DNA from: DATARH01 sp050246595
Lineage (GTDB): Bacteria; Pseudomonadota; Alphaproteobacteria; ATCC43930; CGMCC-115725
NCBI GenBank assembly: GCA_050246595.1
Contig: JBFWVT010000003.1
Location: 117,604 to 181,603, forward strand
Length of the DNA: 64,000 nucleotides
Reading direction: 5' to 3'
Shown here: one piece after another, positions 57,343-64,000 of the stretch
How positions within the stretch are numbered: position 1 is the first letter of the stretch
Layout of the letters: each line of letters opens with the position of its first letter
Translations under genes and position numbers: made by a program
Notes under the pieces: model-generated
What the model was told of the DNA's origin: nothing
Databases searched by the model: none
The model's input: the letters and a program-made list of their open reading frames with translations, nothing else

Positions 57343-57737
57343 GCGACGAAACAATCCCCGCCATTCCGCGGCACCGGCAACGCAGCAACATCGCGCGCGA
57401 GGTCCGCGCGCGGCTGGTCGAACGGTTCCCGGCCGCATTTCAGCCAAAGGGCGCGCCGAAAATCCCGCTCGCCCTCGGCGTCTATGCCGAGATCAGGACG
57501 CGGTGCCCTGACATCAGCGCGCGCCGGATCGCCATCGCTCTGCACGACTACACGAGCGGGTGGAAATACCTGACGGCGCTGGTCGATGGGGCGATCCGCG
57601 TCGACCTGGACGGCAACCCAGCCTCGGCGGTCTCGGCCGAACACGCCGCAGAGGCACAGCGCCGCGTCGAGAAGATCGCGGCCAAGCGATCGAAGCGACG
57701 TGGTGGCCGACCCCCGGTACAGCAGGCGGCCGAGTAG
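57339..57737 (+). CDS. ProQ/FinO-family RNA chaperone
   Basis: 132 aa. ProQ/FinO domain: RARLVERFPAAFQPKGAPKI, PLALGVYAEIRTRCPDISAR, RIAIALHDYTSGWKYLTALV, DGAIRVDLDGNPASAVSAEH. Basic C-terminal tail. It would bind structured RNA or sRNAs; a target could be the structured RNA at 48.1 kb or host sRNAs, which is speculation. Confidence 0.88.
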   Translation: MSDETIPAIPRHRQRSNIAREVRARLVERFPAAFQPKGAPKIPLALGVYAEIRTRCPDISARRIAIALHDYTSGWKYLTALVDGAIRVDLDGNPASAVSAEHAAEAQRRVEKIAAKRSKRRGGRPPVQQAAE

Positions 57738-57743
57738 CGCACC

Positions 57744-58139
57744 ATGCCGCGCCCGCCGGCCCGCATCCCGCGCGAGATTCCCAAGGTAATCCGCAAGCCG
57801 AACCTGCGCGTCCGGCCGCAGCACGAGGCCTTTGTCCGCCAGTTGCCGTGCGTCGTCTGTTTGCGGACCCCGGCGCAATGCGCGCACGTCAGAACAGGCA
57901 CCGGGGGCGGAACCGGGCTGAAGCCAGACTCGCGCTTCACCGTGCCGTTATGCGCCGAACACCACCGCGAGCAACACGATCTCGGAGAACTCGGGTTTTG
58001 GACCGATCTCGGTATCGACCCGGTCAGCGTCGCACTCCGCTTATGGACGGTCACCGGGGATGTTGAAGCCGGCAACCGCACCGTCGAGCGGGCGCGCACC
58101 GCAATCTCGTTACATCAAAAGCACAACCGCAAAGGATAA
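57744..58139 (+). CDS. DUF968/HNH-like nuclease
   Basis: 131 aa. LPCVVCLRTPAQCAHVRTGT, then GTGLKPDSRFTVPLCAEHHR and FWTDLGIDPVSVALRLWTVT match DUF968-type phage recombination nucleases. Zinc ligands and the His-His pair look intact. It may process recombination intermediates. Confidence 0.8.
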   Translation: MPRPPARIPREIPKVIRKPNLRVRPQHEAFVRQLPCVVCLRTPAQCAHVRTGTGGGTGLKPDSRFTVPLCAEHHREQHDLGELGFWTDLGIDPVSVALRLWTVTGDVEAGNRTVERARTAISLHQKHNRKG

Positions 58140-58141
58140 CC

Positions 58142-59266
58142 ATGAAATTCACCGTCGAGCGGGCACCGCTGCTGCGCGCCCTCAACCACATAAACAACGT
58201 CGTCGATCGCCGCAGTACAATGCCTATTCTGAATAACCTCGCAATCGAGGCCAAGGATTCACATCTGGTTCTCACCGGCACCGATATGGACATAGAGCTG
58301 ATCGAGGATATCCCGATCCCTCTCGCAGAGGGTTCATGGAAAACAACAGCCCAAGCCAATGTCCTCTATGACATGGTGCGCAAGTTCAAGGATGGCGCGC
58401 AGGTCGAGTTCGACCAGGACCGCAACGAAATGACGGTCCGCTCCAGTCGGTCCCGGTTCTCCATCCCGACGATGCCGCATGAAGATTATCCGGTCATGTC
58501 GGCAAAGGATCTGCGGTGCGTCTTTACCATCCCCGCCACCGATTTGCACAAACTGATCGGCCGCACCGCATTCGCGATGTCTACCGAAGAGACCCGCTAT
58601 TACTTAAACGGGATTTTTCTGCATACGACTGAGAATGGCGGGTGGGTCCTTCGTGCCGTCGCCACCGACGGGCACCGATTGGCGCGTGCCGAGGTCCCTC
58701 TAACCGAGGATATGGGGACTGCTTGGAGCGGCCAGGGCGGTGTCATCCTGCCGCGGAAGACCGTCCTTGAAGCCCGCAAGCTGCTCGATGGTTTTGATGG
58801 CGATGTCACCGTGTCGCTCAACGACACCATGATACGGTTGTCGATTCCAGGGATCACTATGACGTCGAAGCTGGTCGACGGCACGTTCCCGGAGTACCAA
58901 CGCGTGATCCCGGAAGGTAATAGCAAAGTGCTGGACGTCGCCCGCGAGCCGCTCAGAGAAGCAGTCGATCGGGTCGCGACAATCGACGACGGACGAACCC
59001 GTTGCATCAGCTTGGCGCTGAACAACCGCGCCTTGGTTATCTCTGCCCGGAATGCGACCAACGGAAGTGCGACCGAGGAAGTTGATGCGCAATGGGGCGG
59101 ACAGGAAATGGAGATCGGGTTCAACTCCCGTTATCTGCTCGATATCGCTGGTCACATCTACGGGGAGCGCATCCGGTTCGCGCTCAACGATCCTGGGGCG
59201 CCGGCACTAATCACCGACCCCGACGATGCGAGCGTTTTGTACGTCTTGATGCCGATGCGGCTGTAA
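58142..59266 (+). CDS. dnaN: DNA polymerase III beta clamp
   Basis: 374 aa, full length. FTVERAPLLRALNHINNVVD start, PILNNLAIEAKDSHLVLTGT, SRSRFSIPTMPHEDYPVMSA, AVATDGHRLARAEVPL, VDGTFPEYQRVIP and the ending YVLMPMRL are classic DnaN. It encircles DNA and tethers polymerase. No phage polymerase is visible, so it probably recruits host Pol III (and other clamp partners) to phage DNA. Confidence 0.95.
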   Translation: MKFTVERAPLLRALNHINNVVDRRSTMPILNNLAIEAKDSHLVLTGTDMDIELIEDIPIPLAEGSWKTTAQANVLYDMVRKFKDGAQVEFDQDRNEMTVRSSRSRFSIPTMPHEDYPVMSAKDLRCVFTIPATDLHKLIGRTAFAMSTEETRYYLNGIFLHTTENGGWVLRAVATDGHRLARAEVPLTEDMGTAWSGQGGVILPRKTVLEARKLLDGFDGDVTVSLNDTMIRLSIPGITMTSKLVDGTFPEYQRVIPEGNSKVLDVAREPLREAVDRVATIDDGRTRCISLALNNRALVISARNATNGSATEEVDAQWGGQEMEIGFNSRYLLDIAGHIYGERIRFALNDPGAPALITDPDDASVLYVLMPMRL

Positions 59267-59282
59267 GGAGAGGAAACCCCTG

Positions 59283-59789
59283 ATGCCTGATGACCAGCGC
59301 GACGACGCGGAGCGGCTGGACCGCATCACTAGGCGTCGAAAGGAAATTCCACCTCCAAAAGTTACCGCCGGGAGCGATATTGATTTCCTGCTTCGCCTTC
59401 TCGACGCTCGCGACGCGGCTCTGCGCGAAAAGGACGCCGAGATCGTGAGCTTCCGCGCCCAGCTTGCGCCAAGCGGCGATGATATGAGTGTGGCGCACGA
59501 TGTCATAGATGGTATCCGCACTATACTAGGCGACATCGGTCCGGGACCAATTATTCAGCTAATTACCCAGGGTATGAAAGTGGTTGCCGCCGCCCTCGCC
59601 GCAGTGCGAGCGGACGAGCAGGAGGAATGCGCGAAGATTGTAGATGGTGTTTGCCATGATCTTTACGCGGGATCAGAGCAGTTGATTGCTGAGGGATGTC
59701 CGCAAGCAGCCGAGAGCATAATAAACGATGCGAAGAACCTAGAAAAGATAGCTAAATTCATCCGCGACCGTACAGGGGCAAAGCGATGA
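59283..59789 (+). CDS. Hypothetical phage protein
   Basis: 168 aa, GGAGAGGAAA ribosome site. N-terminal charged region, coiled coil (LLDARDAALREKDAEIVSFR), then helical CxxH-containing C-terminus. ATGA overlap with the next gene. Function unknown. Confidence 0.5.
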   Translation: MPDDQRDDAERLDRITRRRKEIPPPKVTAGSDIDFLLRLLDARDAALREKDAEIVSFRAQLAPSGDDMSVAHDVIDGIRTILGDIGPGPIIQLITQGMKVVAAALAAVRADEQEECAKIVDGVCHDLYAGSEQLIAEGCPQAAESIINDAKNLEKIAKFIRDRTGAKR

Positions 59790-60043
59790 GCGATGATATA
59801 CAGGGACCCGATCACAATGAACCGTGCTGGTACTGCTCAGAGCGGTGTTTGGCCTTCGCCGGCAACCCCGCCAGGAGAAAACTCGTGACGAGTGACGGCA
59901 TATACGTCCGGGGCTTCATAACCGGCGGCGTGCTGGGGCAAACGATCGCCTATGCTATGACAGGAAATTTTGCCGGGGCCGTCGCGTTCTTTTGTTTATG
60001 GATTTTCTTTGTGTGGTGCGACACGAAGGATGGGGTTTTGTGA
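59786..60043 (+). CDS. Zinc-site membrane protein
   Basis: 85 aa. CWYCSERC near the N-terminus, then a transmembrane stretch (VLGQTIAYAMTGNFAGAVAF plus FCLWIFFVW). TGATG overlap with the next gene. Function unknown. Confidence 0.5.
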   Translation: MSDDIQGPDHNEPCWYCSERCLAFAGNPARRKLVTSDGIYVRGFITGGVLGQTIAYAMTGNFAGAVAFFCLWIFFVWCDTKDGVL

Positions 60044-60174
60044 TGAACGATATCGACCACGAGAAGGTGCTGGCCGAGGCGGCGCACGAAGTTATAAATA
60101 GCGATGTACGAGCGTATCAGGCAGGCGCCGCCGCCGAGCGGCCGTACACGCCGGAGCGGCTGGCCGAGCAATGA
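60043..60174 (+). CDS. Small protein (43 aa)
   Basis: 43 aa (MNDIDHEKVLAEAAHEVINS start), helical and acidic. Coupled on both sides by stop/start overlaps. A 13-codon ORF (60171-60212) follows and is itself coupled to the next gene. Function unknown. Confidence 0.45.
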   Translation: MNDIDHEKVLAEAAHEVINSDVRAYQAGAAAERPYTPERLAEQ

Positions 60175-60208
60175 GCGAGCGACGTGCTCTTCTCCCAGGC
60201 ATGACGCC

Positions 60209-60496
60209 GTGACCGACGCTGCGGCAGACGAGGCCCGACTCAAGCGACAGGGTTTGTTCCCTTGTGAGGCCGAGATCGCGCGTCGCCTGTCACAGTCGGG
60301 AAAACGTTGGCGTGAGATTGCTCGCCAGCTTGAAAAGGAAGGATTGCCGAAGATCGACCCCCTGATGGGCGGTCGTTTCTGGCCGGCAGTCGTAACATTT
60401 TTCGCCCGACGCTATGGGATTATTCCCGAGGCCGAGCGCCGCGCTATTATCGTCTCCGCAGGGGAGGACGGGGAGGAGCATTGGGATGCGGCCTAG
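60209..60496 (+). CDS. Winged-helix-like protein at excisionase position
   Basis: 95 aa from GTG 60209 (GTGA overlap). ARRLSQSGKRWREIARQLEK then EGLPKIDPLMGGRFWPAVVT suggests a small DNA-binding fold. It overlaps the integrase start by 11 bases. Position fits an excisionase or integrase cofactor, but no xis motif is certain. Confidence 0.55.
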   Translation: MTDAAADEARLKRQGLFPCEAEIARRLSQSGKRWREIARQLEKEGLPKIDPLMGGRFWPAVVTFFARRYGIIPEAERRAIIVSAGEDGEEHWDAA

Positions 60497-61703
60497 ATCG
60501 CAATTTCCGGGGATGGCGCGACGCCGGCGCGGCGACACCGTTGCGCTGTATTGGCTGGCGCCGCGCGCCGCCGTGCTTGCCGGATATCCGCTAAGCACTG
60601 TGCGATTGCACGACTATGTAGATGGATCGGATACCCTGGCCGAGCGGTGCCAGGCATTGCAGGCCGAATTGGATGCTTGGCTCGTTGCGGAGAGGAGAGG
60701 GGCTGTCAGTGAACCGGCGATCCGGTTCGACGGCACACTCGCATCGTTGGTGTGGCTGTACGAGACACATCCCGACAGCCCCTATCACGACAAGGCACCC
60801 GGCACCCGGCGCGTGTATGCCGACGATCTCAGACTGATCGTTCGCGTGGTTGGCGCGCGCAGGCTGGCGCGACTGACCGGCCTCGATTTTCTGCGCTGGT
60901 ATCGTGAGTTTCGCAAACCCAAGGCGTCGGGCATGCCGGAGCGCACGCGGCGCGCGCACGGCGTCATGACGATGCTGCGCATCCTGTTCAGCTACGGCAG
61001 CTTGCTTGGCCTCCCAGAGTGCCGGCGGTTGCGTGACGTGCTATCTGAACTTCGATTCGCCGACGCAGCGCCGCGCGAACAGCAGATCACAATCGGCCAG
61101 GTCCGCGATTTTATCGCCAAGGCGCACGATCTCGGCTATCCGGAAATGGCGCTGGCGCAGGCTCTGCAATTCGAAACCACACTGCGGCAATGGGACGTGA
61201 TCGGCGAGTGGTCGCGGGAGGCCGGCACGAAGAAGCGAGGCGAAGGCTGGCGCTGGTCGAAAGGACTGACCTGGACTGATATCGATCGCGACCGCGTGCT
61301 GCGCAAGCGCACAAGCAAGACCGAGGCGCCAGTTACGATCGATCTCAACGATTATCCGCTCGTTACGGCAGAGTTGAACCGCGCGATTGCGGCGTGGGGT
61401 GAGACGCCTCGGATCGGCCCGGTGATTATCGACGCCCGCACCGGCGAGCCGTTCAAGCGACGCGCCTTCGCCGAACGCTGGCGGGAGATTGCGCGCGCCG
61501 CCGGGATACCGGACGACGTGTGGAACCGTGACAGCCGGGCCGGCGGGATTACCGAGGGGGCCGACGCTGGCGCTGATATCGAGGATTTGCGGCAGCATGC
61601 TGGTCACGCCGACGCGCGCACGACGCAGCGCTACAACCGGCGCTCTCTCGCAAAGGCGAAACGGGTCGCGCAACTGCGCGTGGCCTCCCGCAAGGAGGTT
61701 TAG
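60486..61703 (+). CDS. int: Tyrosine recombinase (integrase)
   Basis: 405 aa from ATG 60486. N-terminal SAM-like core-binding segment (GTRRVYADDLRLIVRVVGAR). Catalytic domain: first Arg in FETTLRQWDVIGEWSR, Lys in VLRKRTSKTEAP, then NRDSRAGGITEGADAGADIE and the closing LRQHAGHADARTTQRYNRRS with the Tyr nucleophile. The HxxR box is degenerate (SRAGG). It ends 74 bases before the tRNA-Arg gene, the usual int-att order, so it should recombine at that tRNA. Confidence 0.88.
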   Translation: MRPRSQFPGMARRRRGDTVALYWLAPRAAVLAGYPLSTVRLHDYVDGSDTLAERCQALQAELDAWLVAERRGAVSEPAIRFDGTLASLVWLYETHPDSPYHDKAPGTRRVYADDLRLIVRVVGARRLARLTGLDFLRWYREFRKPKASGMPERTRRAHGVMTMLRILFSYGSLLGLPECRRLRDVLSELRFADAAPREQQITIGQVRDFIAKAHDLGYPEMALAQALQFETTLRQWDVIGEWSREAGTKKRGEGWRWSKGLTWTDIDRDRVLRKRTSKTEAPVTIDLNDYPLVTAELNRAIAAWGETPRIGPVIIDARTGEPFKRRAFAERWREIARAAGIPDDVWNRDSRAGGITEGADAGADIEDLRQHAGHADARTTQRYNRRSLAKAKRVAQLRVASRKEV

Positions 61704-61777
61704 ATGGCTCGGAAGGGAGTTTTCGAACGGGTTTCTGAACAATTTTCGAACGCTGTTCCGCAAGCCTTTGGAAAGAT

Positions 61778-61854
61778 TGGCGCGCCCGAGAGGAGTCGAA
61801 CCCCTAACCCCCAGATCCGTAGTCTGGTGCTCTATCCAGTTGAGCTACGGGCGC
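61778..61854 (-). tRNA. tRNA-Arg (ACG)
   Basis: 77 nt including encoded CCA (61780-61778). Acceptor GCGCCCG pairs with CGGGCGC. Anticodon arm CCAGA-CTACGGA-TCTGG gives anticodon ACG (Arg). T-arm AGGGG-TTCGACT-CCTCT. Its 3' end points to the integrase, so the prophage attachment core probably lies in the 3' half. This is an intact copy, i.e. the phage end reconstitutes the gene. Confidence 0.95.
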
Positions 61855-62646
61855 ATCAGTAACTTAGCCCTGTCCCGGTCCTCGATTAGCCTCGCTATAG
61901 GCCGGCCCCCGCCCACGGCGGGCGCGCATATCTAGTCGCTATGGGCTGGGATTGCAATGCCTGGTTCACGGTCCTTTCCCGAATTCAGAACGTGCTTCCC
62001 GAGGTACGCTGTACGCCGGCAATATCTAAACGTGCCTACTAACGCTGACTGATCGGGAAGCGCACGGATCTCGGTCTCGGGTCGGTGGGCTGCGGTGTCC
62101 CGGTCATCGAGCTTGGCGTACCGCCTGCATACCGGAACGTTGCCGCCGGGGCGCAATCCACAGTGCGCCAACAGATTTCGAATCTCTCTGCCTTGCTGTA
62201 AAATCAATCACTTAGATGAACCAGGTTCGTATTAGGTTCCCTCGGCTCGACAAGACACCATAACGCGAGTCAGCGGTCAACGCCATCGCACAAGCAAGCC
62301 ACTGAGCAGCCTTTTAGGAAACCGATGCTCTATCCGGCTGAGCTACGGGACTTAATGACTTACGACCTGTTCTCCTCTATCTGGCTACGCCGGGCTACAG
62401 CCGCGCCCCGAGCAACGGCGCAGCGACTTTAGCCGCGGTAGGCCAATTTTTCTATCCCTGCCGCCGCCATTCTTCAGCTGCCCGTGCTCGGTGGTACACG
62501 TCAGGGCCGCTGTGGGGGTTCGGCTACGAGCTTGCCGAAAGTCTGGCAATTATGCACTTTACGTACCATCTACCGCCCCGGTAGAACTCGCTTGAGAGGC
62601 TGGCGCGGTCTTGGGGCGGCACGGTGTCGGGCGTATCTTGTTCGAT
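61855..62646. other. Scar region without supported genes
   Basis: No convincing gene. A leftward frame at 62207-61932 (91 codons) has no recognisable family. It contains the truncated tRNA-Arg(CCT) at 62311-62351. Probably remnant host or island DNA beyond the prophage end. Confidence 0.5.
62311..62351 (-). tRNA. Truncated tRNA-Arg (CCT) 5' half
   Basis: In the leftward direction GTCCCGTAGCTCAGCCGG begins a tRNA 5' half, continuing through the D-arm and the 5' anticodon stem with loop TTCCTAA (anticodon CCT). After this the sequence no longer matches a tRNA (no 3' anticodon stem, T-arm or acceptor). It is not functional; it is a typical scar left by integration or excision of another element at a tRNA-Arg gene. 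Confidence 0.8.
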
Positions 62647-62817
62647 ATGACAGAGAAGCCAGCCGTCCCAAAGCCGGAAGACGACACCTACAGCGACGAA
62701 GAGACCGCGTGCCGTCGCAATGCAATCGCGCGCGCGATGATCGGCGCGAAACCGAAGCCGCGAGAAGAAAAAAGACCTGCCGTGTCGCCCAGACGTTTAA
62801 GACAACCCAAGGAGTGA
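62647..62817 (+). CDS. Small hypothetical protein (56 aa)
   Basis: 56 aa from ATG 62647. The pattern TYSDEETACRRNAIARAMIG followed by a basic Pro-rich tail is typical of small conserved alphaproteobacterial proteins of unknown function. Outside the prophage, so probably host or island DNA. Confidence 0.55.
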   Translation: MTEKPAVPKPEDDTYSDEETACRRNAIARAMIGAKPKPREEKRPAVSPRRLRQPKE

Positions 62818-62819
62818 AG

Positions 62820-62995
62820 GGGCTGAACCTTTCTCCACTCTGATAATACCCTTTGCGACCGGGTATCCGCTCAATAAGGTTGCTTTTCGCTAGTCTGAGA
62901 AACACCAGCTTCATAGTGTTTTCGGGCATAATTCCGGTGAATTCTCTGACGACCCGGTTAGTAATTTCAGTGTGATTAGCGAGATAATCCATCAC
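62820..62995 (-). pseudogene. C-terminal winged-helix gene fragment
   Basis: About 58 leftward codons (MDYLANHTEITNRVVREFTG, then NTMKLVFLRLAKSNLIERIP) match the C-terminal winged helix of AlbA/RecG-like ATP-dependent helicase-regulator proteins. A stop lies upstream in frame and the IS element follows, so only a fragment remains. Probably a host gene cut by IS insertion. Confidence 0.5.
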
Positions 62996-63058
62996 GGATT
63001 CCTCCGGCGCAGCCCATTGGCTCTCTCAGTGCGTAGGGGTATCTTGGACGGGTTTTAC

Positions 63059-63520
63059 TAGGTCGTGTGGACGGATTTGACCAAGATGAGGCCGCAAGCG
63101 AAAGAGATGAGTGCGGCGTAATTCTCGGCAGTTCTTTCGCCCCTGAGAGCGATGCGCTTGAACCGCTTGAGCTTGCCCACGGTCTGCCCGATCCGAGCGC
63201 GACCCTTATAGAGGGTCTTTGGAAAGAAGGGCGGGCGGTATTTGGCATTGGCGCGGCGCGGGATAATCGGGCAAATATGCCGCTCCCGCGCGGCTTGACG
63301 GTTTGGCGCTGCGTCGTACCCCCTGTCGGTCGGCGCCGCCCTGGGCGTGATGTCCGGGCCGATATCGAGCAGGATTTCAAATTGCCGGCTGTCGCTGGCT
63401 TCCCCCCAGTCAGATGGATGGCAAGGGGCAGGCCGTCAAAGTCGGTCTTGAGGTGGATCTTGGTCGAAAACCCGCCGCGAGAGCGACCGAGTGCCTGGCC
63501 ATGCTGCCCCCTTTGGCACC
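63059..63520 (-). pseudogene. IS5 transposase ORF B, broken
   Basis: The second frame reads HGQALGRSRGGFSTKIHLKT, then after a GGGGGG tract (63409-63414) the family sequence continues only in a third frame (FEILLDIGPDITPRAAPTDR, RRANAKYRPPFFPKTLYKGR, ENYAALISFACGLILVKS). So one base is missing in the G tract. Either the copy is dead or the base was lost in sequencing. Confidence 0.7.
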
Positions 63521-63875
63521 GGCTGCCGAGACATGCGCCCGGACCACCGTGCTATCGAACATCTGAACCAGATGCGCGGTTGGGCTCATCTCTGCCAATG
63601 CCTGGAAGAAGGCTTCAAAAACGCCGGATCGGCTCAACCGCCAGAAGCGCTTCCACACCCTGTTCCGGTGGCCGAACTGCGCCGGCAACGCCCGCCAGGT
63701 AATGTTGTGGACCGCGAAGTAGTGCAGCATTTCCAGGAACTTGCGGTCATCCCGTCCCTTGTCGCCGCGCCGCGGGCAGGCAACTTGGAAGACCTTCAAA
63801 ACCACCGCCCAGTCCCGCTCCGTCATCCCTGTCAGCATCGGTCGGCCTCCCTGCAAGCCGACCCGCTGGGAATCA
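63063..63875 (-). mobile_element. IS5-family insertion sequence
   Basis: About 813 bp, flanked by CTAG at 63059-63062 and 63876-63879, a plausible target duplication for this group. It holds a two-frame transposase read leftward. Size and two-frame layout fit the IS427 group of IS5. It lies directly against the end of an IS630 element. Exact terminal repeats were not resolved. Confidence 0.7.
63410..63838 (-). CDS. IS5 transposase ORF A
   Basis: From ATG 63838. MLTGMTERDWAVVLKVFQVA then NITWRALPAQFGHRNRVWKR and EMSPTAHLVQMFDSTVVRAH give the N-terminal and first catalytic Asp (FDST) of an IS5-type transposase. After AAGAKGGS the true reading continues in another frame; an AAAGGGGGC tract there suits programmed -1 slippage. 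Confidence 0.8.
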   Translation of the reverse strand: MLTGMTERDWAVVLKVFQVACPRRGDKGRDDRKFLEMLHYFAVHNITWRALPAQFGHRNRVWKRFWRLSRSGVFEAFFQALAEMSPTAHLVQMFDSTVVRAHVSAAGAKGGSMARHSVALAAGFRPRSTSRPTLTACPLPSI

Positions 63876-63891
63876 CTAGAGCGTGATCGTT

Positions 63892-64000
63892 TCAGGTTGA
63901 AGCGTAGCCGGCATTGGCGAGGTAGTTTGCGCATTCCTGTGCGGAGAAATGATCGAGCAAGGAGCCGATCTGGCGCCACGTGTCCTCGGTGGTGCGCGGA
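63892..64000 (-). CDS. IS630 transposase C-terminus (partial)
   Basis: Leftward, from the right edge: RTTEDTWRQIGSLLDHFSAQ then ECANYLANAGYAST and stop TGA (63894-63892). This is the typical end of an IS630-family transposase. The rest lies outside the window. The bases after the stop (ACGATCACGCTCTAG) are the presumed element end, at which the IS5 element begins. Confidence 0.8.
   Translation of the reverse strand, partial: PRTTEDTWRQIGSLLDHFSAQECANYLANAGYAST

Noticed and set aside
61932..62207. Leftward 91-codon gene
   Set aside because: No family, no ribosome site, and it lies in a scar region next to tRNA remnants.
62976..63380. Leftward 134-codon gene within the IS
   Set aside because: It reads the IS5 transposase in the wrong frame after the G-tract shift.
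1..64000. rRNA genes or a complete CRISPR-Cas locus
   Set aside because: No sequence resembling rRNA or Cas operons was seen; the Cas4-like nuclease sits beside RecT and belongs to recombination.

Overview
The window is most of a temperate tailed phage (prophage) in a high-GC alphaproteobacterium, probably Hyphomicrobiales/Rhizobiales-like. It carries a GcrA-type cell-cycle regulator, a DUF3597 protein, a GapR-like protein and a ParB-methyltransferase typical of alphaproteobacterial phages. The right end is an integrase next to an intact tRNA-Arg(ACG) gene at 61778-61854. The left end lies outside the window, because tail genes run off position 1. The host group is an inference; no host housekeeping gene is complete here.

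Layout. (1) 1-14.5 kb, leftward: the head/packaging operon. In transcription order it has a small degenerate-nuclease-like protein, a frameshifted ParB-DNA methyltransferase, a PLP-dependent enzyme, terminase small and large subunits, a portal-MuF fusion, two small proteins, a prohead protease, the major capsid protein, a Pro-rich protein, the connector, a gp10-like protein and a tail terminator. (2) 14.8-27.6 kb, rightward: an accessory block of small proteins, a thermonuclease-like protein, an IbrA/IbrB-like pair (PAPS-reductase-like PP-loop enzyme plus ParB-like protein), a DUF4942 methyltransferase and a BamE-like lipoprotein. Two leftward genes, a secreted Pro/Asn-rich protein and an XRE regulator, sit inside it. 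(3) 46.7 down to 27.8 kb, leftward: the replication and nucleotide block. It has a Cro-like regulator, a T5orf172 protein, a C5-cytosine methyltransferase, a GapR-like protein, a RuvC-like resolvase, GcrA, MT-A70 and DPPY methyltransferases, a DnaA domain IV protein, DnaB, a replication initiator and probable loader, an HNH nuclease, dUTPase, thymidylate kinase, HU and many small conserved phage proteins. (4) 46.8-61.7 kb, rightward: an XRE repressor, a structured intergenic region, a DUF7666 protein with a 27-bp repeat array, a recombination set (Cas4/RecB-like nuclease, RecT, Rad50/SbcC-like ATPase), a PhyH-like dioxygenase, ProQ/FinO, a DUF968 nuclease, a DnaN clamp, an excisionase-position protein and the integrase. 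(5) 61.8-64 kb: tRNA-Arg, a truncated second tRNA-Arg, a gene fragment, and an IS5-family element abutting an IS630 transposase end.

How it works together. The divergent regulators at 46.5-47.3 kb, with operator-like inverted repeats and a leaderless-looking leftward promoter, look like the lysis/lysogeny switch. From there transcription goes left into replication and right into recombination. A second divergent promoter region at 14.5-14.85 kb drives the packaging operon and the accessory block. The phage carries five DNA methyltransferases plus GcrA, a PLP enzyme and a sulfur-type PP-loop/ParB pair, so DNA modification or interference with host methylation control is its most interesting theme. 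Several genes (ParB-methyltransferase, the gene at 56152, the IS5 transposase) are broken by one-base shifts, some in G tracts; sequencing indels are a real possibility.
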